DNA from: Siniperca chuatsi
Taxonomy: Eukaryota > Chordata > Actinopteri > Centrarchiformes > Sinipercidae
Reading direction: 5' to 3'
NCBI RefSeq assembly: GCF_020085105.1
Contig: NC_058057.1
Coordinates: forward strand, 25,927,082-25,991,081
Length of the DNA stretch: 64,000 nucleotides
The first letter of the stretch is position 1; every line of letters starts with the position of its first letter. The notes under the pieces are model-generated. The model saw only the letters and a program-made list of their open reading frames with translations, did no database searches and had not been told where the DNA came from. Position numbers and translations under genes: made by a program. Shown piece after piece: positions 48,301-56,668 of this stretch.

Positions 48301-51300
48301 AGGAAGCTCTGCAGCAACAGGAACTCAGGGGACAGCGACGGTACAGTGATGATGCAGAAGTCCAGGTCCTGACAGACCGACACAAGGACAACAAATACCG
48401 ACATATACACTTCGCTGAGCAGATATCAACACATCATAAAAAAAGGTAATTTCCTAAAGACTTCTCAGGGATCTTCAACTTTATAAACTCTTCAAGACCT
48501 GGAAATCAGTGTCATGTCTGTTCGATAACTTTAAAATCAACCTGATGTGTAAAGGTATCCAGTTTTTCACAATTACATACCAGGACTTACTTTGCTACCT
48601 GGCAGACTTCTTGCACATAATATCATTCCAGGGACACAGGAGTATTTATTTTATCTCTTGCCTAGATACAGTGATCTTTGACTATTTACATCAGCCAGAT
48701 GTCTTAAACGTAACATGTAAAGAAGATACTCACAGGGAAAAGTTTGAATACATATGGAATAAAGTCCACTGATCTGGAAGAGAAGAAGAAGAACGGGAAG
48801 TTAAGTGAAAATATGTCTGTGCCAACTTCAGAATCAAAGCCAAGCTTGACAAAGCTGGTGATCACTGTGGTGAAACAACTGGCCGACCAATCTGCCCGCT
48901 GCTTCCAGCTCAACTTCTCGCCTTCAGCTCCGTCACGCTGTCACTTTAAGCACAGTTCTCATTAATAACATGCTCACTCTCGGCAGGAAGCGGCTCGAAT
49001 TCATATTCAGTAACAGCTGGGAGGTAAGGCGGCGGTGAGAGGAGCTCAGCAGGAGCCAAATAACAGTCACTCTCCCTGCTTTAACACAGCATATGACTGA
49101 TGCAACTCTGGACAGCTGCCATCGCTGCTGCAAAAGCACTGCCTCAAAAATGTATAAAAGTGAGAAAATATCTAATGGAATACTTTTCAAAATACAGTTC
49201 CATTTTTTAATGGACTTGTTGTATCTGACTTCTGATATCTATGAATTATAGAAACTTAATTCTGTAAAAGTATTTTTGGCTGAAGTTGCATGTTACCCTT
49301 TAGTAAGCACATCATTTATTAAACTGACTATTTTCAGCGGCGGATGAATCCACATGTGGGGCTCTAGTGAGTGTTTGGGGCAGCAGGACGGTGTGTGTGG
49401 GACTGAGTCAGAATAAAAAAACTACAGTGTGTGTGTTCATGGTAATGAAGGAACAAGTCACCCAGTGCAACAGTGCGGCTCATTGATGTGTTTCGGGGTT
49501 TTTTTTAAAGATTACTTTTTGCCTTTATTAGATAGGAACAGCAAGAGAGACAGGAAATGTGTGAGAGAGAGAGGTGATGACATGCAGCAAAGGGCCGCGA
49601 GCTGGATTCGAATCCCAGCCGCTGCGGTAAGGACTCAGTCTTGTACATGGTGTGCGCTCTACCAGGTGAGCTACCGGGGCACCCCTCATTGATGTGTTTT
49701 TAATAGTTTTTAGTAATAGTTAGTAGAATACATTCATTGTTGGTTTTGGTCTTTACATGGGATTTGTCGACAATATGAAAAACATAGATAAATGCCAGCT
49801 TTATCCTTTTAAGAAAAGGTTTTTCAAACACACTGAAAGCCCATTAATACCCTCACCCAGACCTCATCCTGACCTTACCTCAATTCATAATTCTTGTCAA
49901 TAATGAAGAGCTGAATACAGAAAGCGTTGGATTTCCCCGAAAAATGTCCTGCTCCAGTCGACTGTGTCTCCTCCTGCTGAAAGTGACGATAACAACAAAC
50001 ATAACACAAAGTAGAAGGTAAAGACTATACAGTTTATGACTGCTGTACAACTGGACAGTGTAACATTTCCAATCTTGTTGTTTTTTAATGTTATTATCAT
50101 AATCATGACTTTAATTGTAATAATTAACACACCACTGAAATACTTCCTTGTAAGTTTCAGAATTTCTTTATTTGTATGACCAACACCTGTAATGTGAGTT
50201 TACAGAAGTGCAGGTAAGTTACCTGCTGTGAATCGGGGGTTTGGGTTTTTCTCGGTTCTTCTTTATCATCTCTTGAGTCAGGCTGAGCAGCGGGTTCAAA
50301 GTGTTTTATTTGCTGCCATTTGTACAAACCGTTAAACTCACTCAACTCAAAGCTGTCGTGCAGCCGTTTCAAATCGACATCAGAAGTGACACTGATGAAG
50401 CCAACGGCAACTCCGTCACTCTGTGGAGGAAACACACAGACATCAGTACATAAAGTCATACTTATATTTCCCCCTTAATGTAATATATGTCTTTAACCCA
50501 GTTAATGAAGATTTTAACATTTTTTGTTTTAAGCACTTGCTGTCTGGTAGCTGTTTTCTCCTGCACAGCAAGACATGTTTCTGATTTGTTCTGAATAAAC
50601 AGCAGAAGAAGAACTGTTTGCAGTTAGCATGAGCAATGAGTACACTGACTAAGAAAAGAAGGTATCACAGCACCACCCACACTGTGTGACTGACAAGTGG
50701 TCTCTGGGAAGTGCAGTGCAGAAACACATGTTTGTAATCACGATCTCTACGAGTTTTGGGTTTAGTTGAGGCAACACATTTTCTATAAATGCTGAGGTTC
50801 AAAGTTCATTCTTAGTCTTGGAAAAAGTTGACAGAACAATCTCTCCTCAATGTCCCTTTGGTAGCTGTTCTAGAGCTTTCAATCATATGACATGAACTTC
50901 CTCAGCAGGTGGAGTTTGATAAGTTGTCATGGAATTTCAGAGGTTCAATTTTCCTTTTTTCTGAGCACTTTGAGGACTTCTTGTCCATGTTGCCTAAAGG
51001 AATAGTTTGGGTTTTTTGAAGTGGGGTTGTATGAGGTACTTATCCATAGTCAGTGTATTACCTACAGCAGGTAGCGGTCAGCACGCCCCCAGCTTGGAGA
51101 AGCAGGGAGTTGTACCAGCACGGAAGCTAAGCGATGCATTGCTGTGGACGGGGTCAGCAGCAGAACGTATTTTAGTCACCTAAAAGAAGGCCCACCTAAA
51201 AATAAAATCAATATCAGTTTAAGTGTACGCGATATTTAGAATATTTTCAGCACTTACCGTACCTTACCGTAGAACTTCTGTATTCCTACACATAAGCGCA

Positions 51301-54300
51301 ACCGTGCCATGCACTGTATGTCGCCGCTGGAGTTCTACGGTTGATAAAATGTAGTGCCAAAGGAAAGGGCTGTCTGATGGCAAGGTAAGGCACTGAAAAT
51401 ATTCTAAATATATCTTTAAACTGAAACTCAATCTGCTGATAAAGACCATGTGATATTATCGAAAACACCAGAACAGCTACTAAATGGACCTTGAGGTGAG
51501 TTATATATTTTTTGTCATCTATAAATATTGTTTTAGAACATGATCATTAATAAATCTTGATAATTTGTCATTCTTTGAAACTGGACTTACAAACAGCTAT
51601 TAATTCTCATGCTGGTTTGAGTTTGGACTGAAATCATGCTTGTGACAAATAAAGCACAAGTAGACTGTCTGTAACAGCTCATCTACCAGGAAAAGAAAAT
51701 AACCCCAAAAATATTTAAATGAGATATTCTGCAGCTTCACAAAAAGTTTATGGCATTCGGCAGAGTGAACAGCCCAACCCCCTGGGGCAATGTTTGACTG
51801 TTTGTTCTCTGAGTGCTGAACATATTCAGACAAAAAGCCCAAAATGCTTCAGATGTCTGGACACAATATGTTCAGTGAGAGCATGTCTTGGCCAAGTATC
51901 AGCTCGTATCTGCCATATGCTGCCATGAACACATGTCAGCCCGACTGGCGGGGAGGGGAGAGAAGCTCTGTTGTCTCCGAGGTCCCAAGGGAACAGGCCC
52001 CAGCAGGATTTCATCAGTCAAAGCATCATCAGTGAGCTGCTAGTACATTATTTTCAAACTGGAACAGTGGATCAGAAATGACTGGGAACAAATCACAGAA
52101 CTCATATAAGATCAGACAACCAGGAGGGATGAGCTACAGTAAATGGTTTCTCAATTTAATAGCTTCTGTAGATGACTTTTCAAAACTGTTTGGCTAAGTA
52201 AAAAAATTAACCTGAAATAAAAAACAACAACACGTAATTCTGTGTGTTTAATTGAGAAAAGGACAAAAGTTGGAACAAACCTCACAAACAATGGTGTGAT
52301 TTTCCTCGTTCTGTGCCTCAATGAGCTCTGCCAGGAAGTACGGCTGGTTTACTGACAGTAGTTTTGTCTGCTCTGCAAATATGCCCATGATGTCATCGTG
52401 ATCTTCAACCCTGTAATGTACAACAAGAGGAGCAGCCTACACCTTAAAGCTCCACCAATCAATATTTGTTATATTACAATGAGTTAAATTACTCTCTGTA
52501 ACACAATGCTTAACCCACTAATAATTATCACCAATTCAGCAGCTCTACAAAACTTTTTAGCCACTTTTAGATTAAGATTTAGTTTTACGGCACATTTACT
52601 GAATGGTCTCAGTGCTTTTATCAACTGCTCTCAGTGCTTTTATCAACCTCATTTCCAGCAACAGCAGGCAGCTGTTTTCAGCAAAGAAGCTCTACTCTAA
52701 ATGGCAGATAGTCAAAGTTAGCGACTAGCTAGTAACGAAAGTGGAACATCCAGCAGCTAAAGAGCCAGATATTTGTATCAGAAGTTAGAAACCAGAGCTA
52801 GGAAGAGAGTGGACTTACATTCATTAGGTTAACACAAACAGGACTCCAATAGGATGAAAATGTTACTCCGTGTCTTCTGGATGTGTAAATAGGCAACTGT
52901 TTGCTAACATGTTAGCCTTTAGGACTTTATAAGGTGATAATACGTCACAGCTATGGGTTTGTAAGCTTGCTGCCCCCAAGTGGACAAAAAAATCAATTAC
53001 TGCAGCTTTAACTTTACCCAGTTACAGCACAATAGATCCACATCGTACGTGATGAAGATCCACATCCATTGAATTCTGCTGACAAATTCACTATCGTCAC
53101 ACTGTGTGCTTCTAATGAAAGGTGGGCACAATATTTGACTGTTAAAGTATATGTTTGATTTTTGAGTATGGGCAAATGTTCACATGCATGTCCACCACCT
53201 TGACCTCCAAAACCTTTTGACTGCACTATATGAATATGCACTATACGTATATGAGCTACACACAAGTTACGTTGTTTTCTAGGCAGATACTATGTTAGTG
53301 GGGAGGAATCAGCTGGAATCACCTGGCTGGGCGGATATGAAGCCTTGGACAGTGCTCTTGTCTGTTGCAGATTAATGCTAAGCACTGAGGCCCGGGGTTA
53401 GTCAGGCCCTGCAGCGGTTCAAATATCTCATCCAGCGCTGGCTCTGGACAAACAGCAATCACAAGACTCACAAGTCTCTTCAAAGTAAGTTCTTGAATAA
53501 TTGATAAAATTTACAATGAATTTGAAGCGGTTTTTCACCTAAATCACCAACGTTTGGGCTGACCAGGCAGATGTATTCAAGCTCTGCAACCGCGTTAAAG
53601 ACAGCCCTGTAAAAAGAAGCATAGCAGCAAAGGAATTATTATTTGGCTGACTGCATTGACCTTTTATGAATCTACATTCTGTGGTTGCTTCTAACCAAAG
53701 TACCTTTGATTAACTATTGTTTTTAACATTCATGACATTTGGGAGTTGAACTGACAAGCTACACCAGTTTTACTCAGCTTTTAAAAAAGGGCATAAATCC
53801 TTATTTCGTCATACCTCATTACTTCCTTTACACTTGCTGTGGCGAAATCTGGCTGTGCCACGAAAAGGTGAAGGAAGAGTGTGTTCAAAGGCTGCAGGGG
53901 GGAAGAAAATGTAGCCAGTTTTCTCAGTGCACATGTCAGTTCACTTTCATTTCATCTGATCTAAGAAGTAGCTTTACCTCAAACTTCAAATAGTGAAAAA
54001 GTCTTAGTATGAGCATATAGCCGGATTAGTTCTATGGGGATTAAGATTCATGTGATCCTATATAATTAAAAACTAGTAGGACACATTTTAATCTTAAAAA
54101 CAACTCTATATCAGCAGTTCTTTGCAGTATTGTCCAAATTTATGAAAGATACAGACTGTGCATTTTTCAGCGCTGAAGTGTTTCTGCAGGAAAGGTTCCC
54201 AGTGAGTCTGATCCACCAAGTCTCCAACAGGGTGATCGAAGAAGGAAGCATGAGCCAGAATTTCATCCTTTTCACTGGCCAGAGTCACGGCCAGGTTGGC

Positions 54301-55497
54301 TTTCTCTCTGGAAGGTCCAGGAGAGCAGAGAGGAAACAAGAACCAGAGAATTATGTTACGATTACATTACAACGCTCTGTGACTTTTTACAAAAAGATGC
54401 TGGAAGATTACAGTAAGTACTCGCAAGGCAAGATTTCACAAACATTCAAACTTGTAGCATGAATAATCCACCTCTCTGCTATCCACCCATGTGCTCATAT
54501 GTTTGCATCATCATTTTGCCAAAACATGGTTAAATACACTACTTTCAAGAGTGTTTTGCAATGAACTAAGTATCCAGATAGAGAGTGGAGAAGTGGAGTA
54601 TGGTGCAGGAATGGTTTTAGAAATTATGAAAATTTTCATGCTTTTTTTCCAACACAAAATTTGTTTTTCTAAAGGAGCAAATTACCAACCTTTTCTGTAT
54701 TTTTTTAACCATCATTATTAAAGTTGAGTAATTAGTAATTAGATTAGATCAAATTAGATTAGATTAGACTCAACTGTATAGACATTGGACAGAGTAAGTA
54801 CCAGTATAACAAAATGGACATTGCCATCTAACCAGGAAGTGCAAACAGTAGAAAAGTGCATGTAGATACAATATATGAATATTAATGAATGATACTAAGG
54901 AATATACACAGAATGAATAAAAAGCCAATATGGACTATAAATAACTTTGATATTTACAGTATAAACATTAAGTACAATGAATGTAACTATGATACTTAAC
55001 GGTACAGTATAAATAATAATCTAGTATGTCCTATGTATTGTGCAAAAATAAGCCTTTTAGTACAATGAACAGTTAGCTATGGGTCAGAGTTAAGTCAAAC
55101 ATGAGTTAACATGAACTAAATAAATAATCAGATAAACTTTCTTTGGTTATGGTATGTTGTCATGGGAATTTGTCATTGTTTTTTGACATTTTATAGACTA
55201 AATAATTAAATAAGTGATAAATGTATGAACAGCTGAAATGATCAAAGCCCTGGTGTCTGACAGGTAATTTACTCGGTGCCTCTATACAGAAAGCTTCTTT
55301 ATTACTGGCTGTGCTCTACACTTAAGACAGTGAAAAAGAAATGTTTTGTCTTACAGAAGATGAATTACATTAACCCTTCCAAAAACCGCCAGAGCGGAGG
55401 GGCTGATGAGGCTGTCAATCCCCTGAGCATCCGCCGATTCACTTCTTCTGACGGTCACTGTCTCCTCTTGGCCACTGGCTGAAGTTATAGTCCTCAT
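18307..55497 (-). CDS. cfap61: Cilia- and flagella-associated protein 61, complete, 24 coding exons
   Basis: Axonemal protein of motile cilia and sperm flagella, linked to radial spokes (calmodulin- and spoke-associated complex). Coding exons in transcript order: 55497-55355, 54307-54157, 53891-53815, 53606-53539, 53443-53323, 52410-52281, 50420-50223, 49973-49879, 48773-48734, 48368-48232, 47816-47690, 46363-46286, 45326-45120, 43597-43469, 37367-37240, 32317-32225, 31583-31415, 30882-30705, 26048-25756, 25282-24955, 24007-23925, 22162-21957, 18738-18651, 18477-18307. All introns are GT-AG, the phases join, and the total is 1145 residues plus stop. Recognisable stretches: [12 protein letters not shown] (exons 1-2), a GNAT-like segment near 187-241 with VAVGFISV, another at 430-455, [19 protein letters not shown] (exon 13), Rossmann-type VVVGASDTG at 592-600, YDRLILCTG at 685-693, and DPTLEP near the end of exon 20. 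Start chosen because MRTITSAS aligns with the family N-terminus. Human protein is about 1237 residues; the shortfall maps mainly to the loop at exons 7-8. No disabling change seen. Confidence 0.93.
19496..20040. mobile_element. hAT-type composite element, truncated at the right
   Basis: Begins CAGTGGTGG and carries the inner element CAGTGATTCCC...GGGAACCACTG at 19743-19951 at the same internal site (next to GACTAAACTAGCTAAC) as the complete copy at 8.1-8.9 kb, in the opposite orientation. The right end is lost. Confidence 0.65.
20451..20476. repeat. (CA)13 microsatellite
   Basis: Uninterrupted CA units in cfap61 intron 22. Confidence 0.95.
22308..23710. repeat. Two LINE 3' ends in inverted (tail-out) arrangement
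   Basis: The left arm starts CAGAATCAGAATCAGAAATA-CTTTATTGATCCC. The right arm ends with its reverse complement (23660-23710). Further in, 22785-22925 and 23075-23215 are inverted copies of the same reverse-transcriptase C-terminal coding end; in the right arm it reads [15 protein letters not shown] in one frame. The right arm lacks about 44 bases present in the left. Lies in cfap61 intron 21. Confidence 0.75.
26390..26860 (+). repeat. Dispersed fish repeat ('gctagc' family), uninterrupted copy
   Basis: Matches 5890-6150 and 6629-6680 in order and orientation without the MITE found there. A reverse-oriented relative lies near 31750-31990 ('ctagcgccaccaacaggtcaaagta'). Confidence 0.6.
28688..29077 (+). 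mobile_element. Solo LTR of an LTR retrotransposon (390 bases)
   Basis: Starts TGTCAGGACT and ends CATTCTTACA (TG...CA termini). It contains a TATA box TATATAAA at 28863-28870 and AATAAA at 29017-29022, spaced as in an LTR. Flanks GCTAGC (28682-28687) and GTTAGC (29078-29083) are a probable 6-bp target duplication with one mismatch. The related repeat copy at 19.8 kb shows the empty site. No internal region or genes. Confidence 0.75.
29605..29801. mobile_element. Small MITE with about 33-base terminal inverted repeats
   Basis: The left end GGGAATGAATTCCCAAAAAA-GTCAAGGCGCAC is mirrored by the right end (reverse complement GGGAATGAATTCCCTAAAAA-GTCAAGGCACAC). 197 bases, noncoding, in cfap61 intron 18. 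Confidence 0.75.
30634..30693. repeat. TG/CG-type microsatellite beside the cfap61 exon 18 donor
   Basis: (TG)n followed by mixed TGCG units. On the cfap61 transcript this is a CA-rich tract starting about 11 bases inside the intron. Confidence 0.9.
31740..31995 (-). repeat. Dispersed fish repeat, reverse relative of the 'gctagc' family
   Basis: Contains 'tggtggtcccttgacttttcctctagcgccacca', whose reverse complement resembles 26725-26790. Lies in cfap61 intron 16, between exons 17 and 16. Confidence 0.45.
32690..33790 (+). pseudogene. Decayed non-LTR retrotransposon fragment
   Basis: 32705-32990 translates with [17 protein letters not shown], a reverse-transcriptase C-terminal sequence typical of fish LINEs. 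33385-33590 reads like a further C-terminal piece, and the end (near 33775) is AATAAACTACACTAAAC. Frames are broken. Lies in cfap61 intron 15. Confidence 0.55.
33791..34770. other. cfap61 intron 15, unassigned stretch
   Basis: No repeat or gene recognised. 34210-34400 carries several GATA-type cores (CTTATC, TGATAA) and a CAGCTG, possibly a regulatory stretch. Confidence 0.3.
34771..35105 (+). repeat. 'gggctgcaactaac' dispersed repeat, about 335 bases
   Basis: Starts GGGCTGCAACTAACAACGG and includes 'tctataaaatgtcagacaatagtgaaaaat'. A second copy at 45452-45740 shares these phrases. Further eroded pieces lie at 58650-58745 (opposite end, 'cgattaatcattgcagct') and 59525-59720. Very common in percomorph genomes; class uncertain. 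Confidence 0.7.
35106..37239. other. cfap61 intron 15, left of exon 15: no gene; a GC-richer island
   Basis: 35430-36010 is more GC-rich and less repetitive than its surroundings, with TAAT-type cores (CTCATTAGTCAACTCATTAG at 35762-35781; GGCTAATTAAAG). It may be a conserved noncoding element. The rest shows nothing recognisable. Confidence 0.35.
37950..39565 (+). pseudogene. 5'-truncated L2/Maui-like LINE copy (reverse transcriptase relic)
   Basis: Reads through reverse-transcriptase blocks: [35 protein letters not shown] (stop at 38215), [27 protein letters not shown], and the catalytic-type box YADDTQ at 38534-38551. After a frame change it continues with [16 protein letters not shown] and [13 protein letters not shown]. 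The 3' end 'gtgctatacaaataaaactg' is the L2-type tail. A stop codon, frameshifts and a missing 5' part make it non-functional. Lies in cfap61 intron 14. Confidence 0.85.
39566..43468. other. Remainder of cfap61 intron 14: no gene recognised
   Basis: AT-rich. 40310-40550 and 41460-41660 look unique, with E-boxes (CAGGTG, CAGCTC) and a palindromic GATTAATC at 41608-41615. No repeat family identified with confidence. Confidence 0.35.
45452..45740 (+). repeat. 'gggctgcaactaac' family, second copy
   Basis: Starts GGGCTGAAACTAACGATTAT and shares 'gtctataaaatgtcagaaaatagtgaaaaat' with the copy at 34.8 kb. Lies in cfap61 intron 12. Confidence 0.65.
46051..46110. repeat. Perfect 22-bp inverted repeat with 16-base loop
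   Basis: The left arm 46051-46072 and right arm 46089-46110 are exact reverse complements (CTTCACAGCACAATTAAAG is the inner part). The loop is AT-rich. Lies in cfap61 intron 12. It could be the remnant of a fold-back element or a transcribed hairpin. Confidence 0.9.
47930..48075 (+). repeat. Probable LINE 3'-tail fragment
   Basis: 'ttcatttattgtcattttacaacacagggttg' followed by AATAAAATAAAATAAAAC is typical of fish LINE 3' ends. Lies in cfap61 intron 10. Confidence 0.4.
49494..49684 (-). mobile_element. tRNA-derived SINE with perfect 15-bp target duplications
   Basis: On the minus strand it begins with a tRNA-like head: A box GTAGCTCACCTGGTAGAGCG at 49674-49655 and B box GGATTCGAATCC at 49615-49604. 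It then has an unrelated body and ends in an A-rich tail (TCTTTAAAAAAA). Flanked by identical CTCATTGATGTGTTT at 49479-49493 and 49685-49699. Lies in cfap61 intron 8. Confidence 0.9.
50998..51440. repeat. Dispersed fish repeat with inverted ends
   Basis: Contains 'gaggtacttatccatagtcagtgtattacctac' and 'atgcattgctgtggacggggtcagcagc', phrases I associate with an abundant percomorph repeat. 'cactgaaaatattctaaat' near 51390 mirrors 'atttagaatattttcagca' at 51234. Lies in cfap61 intron 6. Confidence 0.5.
52735..52990. repeat. Dispersed repeat, second copy of the 19.3-kb repeat
   Basis: 'cagctaaagagccagatattt', 'ttcattaggttaacacaaacaggactcca' and 'tctggatgtgtaaata' match 19340-19495 in the same order with moderate divergence. 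Lies in cfap61 intron 5. Confidence 0.6.
54740..55260. repeat. Possible LINE-tail-derived sequence in cfap61 intron 1
   Basis: Begins with TTAGATTAGATTAGA-type repeats followed by 'ctcaactgtatagacatt', resembling the 3' portion of fish LINEs. Assignment is weak. Confidence 0.3.
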
Positions 55498-55503
55498 CTT
55501 CAC

Positions 55504-55658
55504 CTGGACTGATTTTAATAGAACGGCACAGTATCATTTCAGCCACGACACCACCACCACCAACAACAACAACAACAACATCGACGACGTAGTTAAAATA
55601 TAAAAACCGTAACAGAAACAGTCTAAATGTTGGCCAGCCCTGGCCAACTGTTACTTAC
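55504..55658 (-). other. Possible intron in the cfap61 5' UTR
   Basis: On the minus strand GGCAG/GTAAGT at 55659/55658 is a consensus donor, and CAGTCCAG/GTGAAG at 55504/55503 could be the acceptor, just six bases before the ATG. If used, an untranslated first exon would lie between about 55800 and 55659. The (CCA)n(CAA)n tract at 55548-55579 would then be intronic. The coding frame does not depend on this. Confidence 0.4.
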
Positions 55659-55815
55659 CTGCCACTGGTTTCCCCCCTAATAATCTACAACGTTAGTCTT
55701 ATTGGAGAATTTTCTTGCAAGTGGGCTAACTTAGAAACAAAATTATAAGTAGCTCCATAAAAACTGTAGCTAGGTTAACCTTTTGACGCAGTCTTAGCTA
55801 GCTAACACAAACTCT

Positions 55816-55829
55816 GTAACCATAGTAAC
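55816..55829. promoter_or_regulatory. RFX X-box in the cfap61/crnkl1 promoter
   Basis: GTAACC-AT-AGTAAC fits the X-box consensus of two half sites (GTNRCC and RGYAAC) with a 2-base spacer. RFX factors drive ciliary genes, which matches Cfap61. It lies 318 bases before the cfap61 start codon. Confidence 0.6.
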
Positions 55830-55865
55830 AGAACGCTGCACTAGGGGTTAATGGGAACTCGCAAG

Positions 55866-55884
55866 GCATTCTGGGTACTGTCAT
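55866..55884. promoter_or_regulatory. ZNF143/Staf-like element
   Basis: GCATTCTGGGTACTGTCAT resembles the reverse complement of the ZNF143 binding sequence (ACTACAANTCCCAGNATGC), with the core GCATTCTGGG intact and departures in the 3' half. Such sites are frequent in promoters of housekeeping and divergent gene pairs, consistent with constitutive crnkl1 expression. Confidence 0.4.
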
Positions 55885-55994
55885 GGTGGCTCGCTGTGGA
55901 TGTGAACAAAACGTTTCCTTACATGTTTTAGTTTTGTTGTCGTCGAAACATTTTAAGTAGTTTTTGCTAACTTTTGGATAAACCTGCCAGCGAA

Positions 55995-56627
55995 ATGGCT
56001 TCCACGGCGGCAGGCAAACAGCGGATACCGAAGGTGGCGAAGGTAAGAAAACAAAACTCAATATAGGAGCCATGAGCTGACTTCGGCTAAGCTAATGCTA
56101 ACAGATAGCGCTACATTTTAATGGAGCAAACTTCTCGAGCTAGCGCCAGATAGATCTTATGATTGCTTTTAACCAAGTTCAGATCTTATATACATGTAAT
56201 CTCGAATAAGAATATACATTAAATTATTATTTTAGGGTGGTAACGTTAGCCTGACGGAAACCACATGAGCTCGAATAACTGTTAAGCTGACTTTACTATC
56301 TAAGCTAACTGATGGTTGTGTTAAGTTAGAGCTAATTAGCTGTTATATTTCACCACCATGCTGCGCTTTGCCATGTTTTATTTTGATACTGTCTTGCGTC
56401 AGTTATTCCTGTTTTTGTCTACGAGTGAAATACTGGTAGGATGTTTCCCGCTCTGGAAAATCCTTTGAAACATGTTTGAAAATGCTTGGCACTCTTTCTG
56501 AAGACTTAGTCTTATACAAACATATTTAGCCTACAATAATTCATAAACATTTTAAAGACGTTAAGCTGAGTTGGCTGTATACTGCATGGTGTAGTAGTAG
56601 TAGTAGGAGGAGGAATAATTGTTTATT

Positions 56628-56668
<41 letters not shown>

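Larger units (their letters stand above)
55498..55994. promoter_or_regulatory. Shared head-to-head promoter region of cfap61 and crnkl1
   Basis: Only 497 bases separate the start codons of the divergent genes cfap61 (minus) and crnkl1 (plus). No TATA box is evident. The stretch contains an RFX X-box (55816-55829) and a ZNF143/Staf-like element (55866-55884), both typical of TATA-less, often bidirectional promoters. The crnkl1 leader must start to the right of about 55880, and the cfap61 leader probably starts left of about 55810. Divergent arrangement of these two genes is also known from mammals. Confidence 0.75.

Noticed and set aside
49601..49680. tRNA-like sequence with A and B boxes
   Set aside because: No acceptor-stem pairing or complete cloverleaf; flanked by target duplications, so it is the SINE head and not a tRNA gene.
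54106..54339. Open frame running past cfap61 exon 2 to a stop at 54106
   Set aside because: Intron read-through. Splicing at ACA/GTCTGT (54157/54156) joins to the exon at 53891, which gives the expected [12 protein letters not shown].
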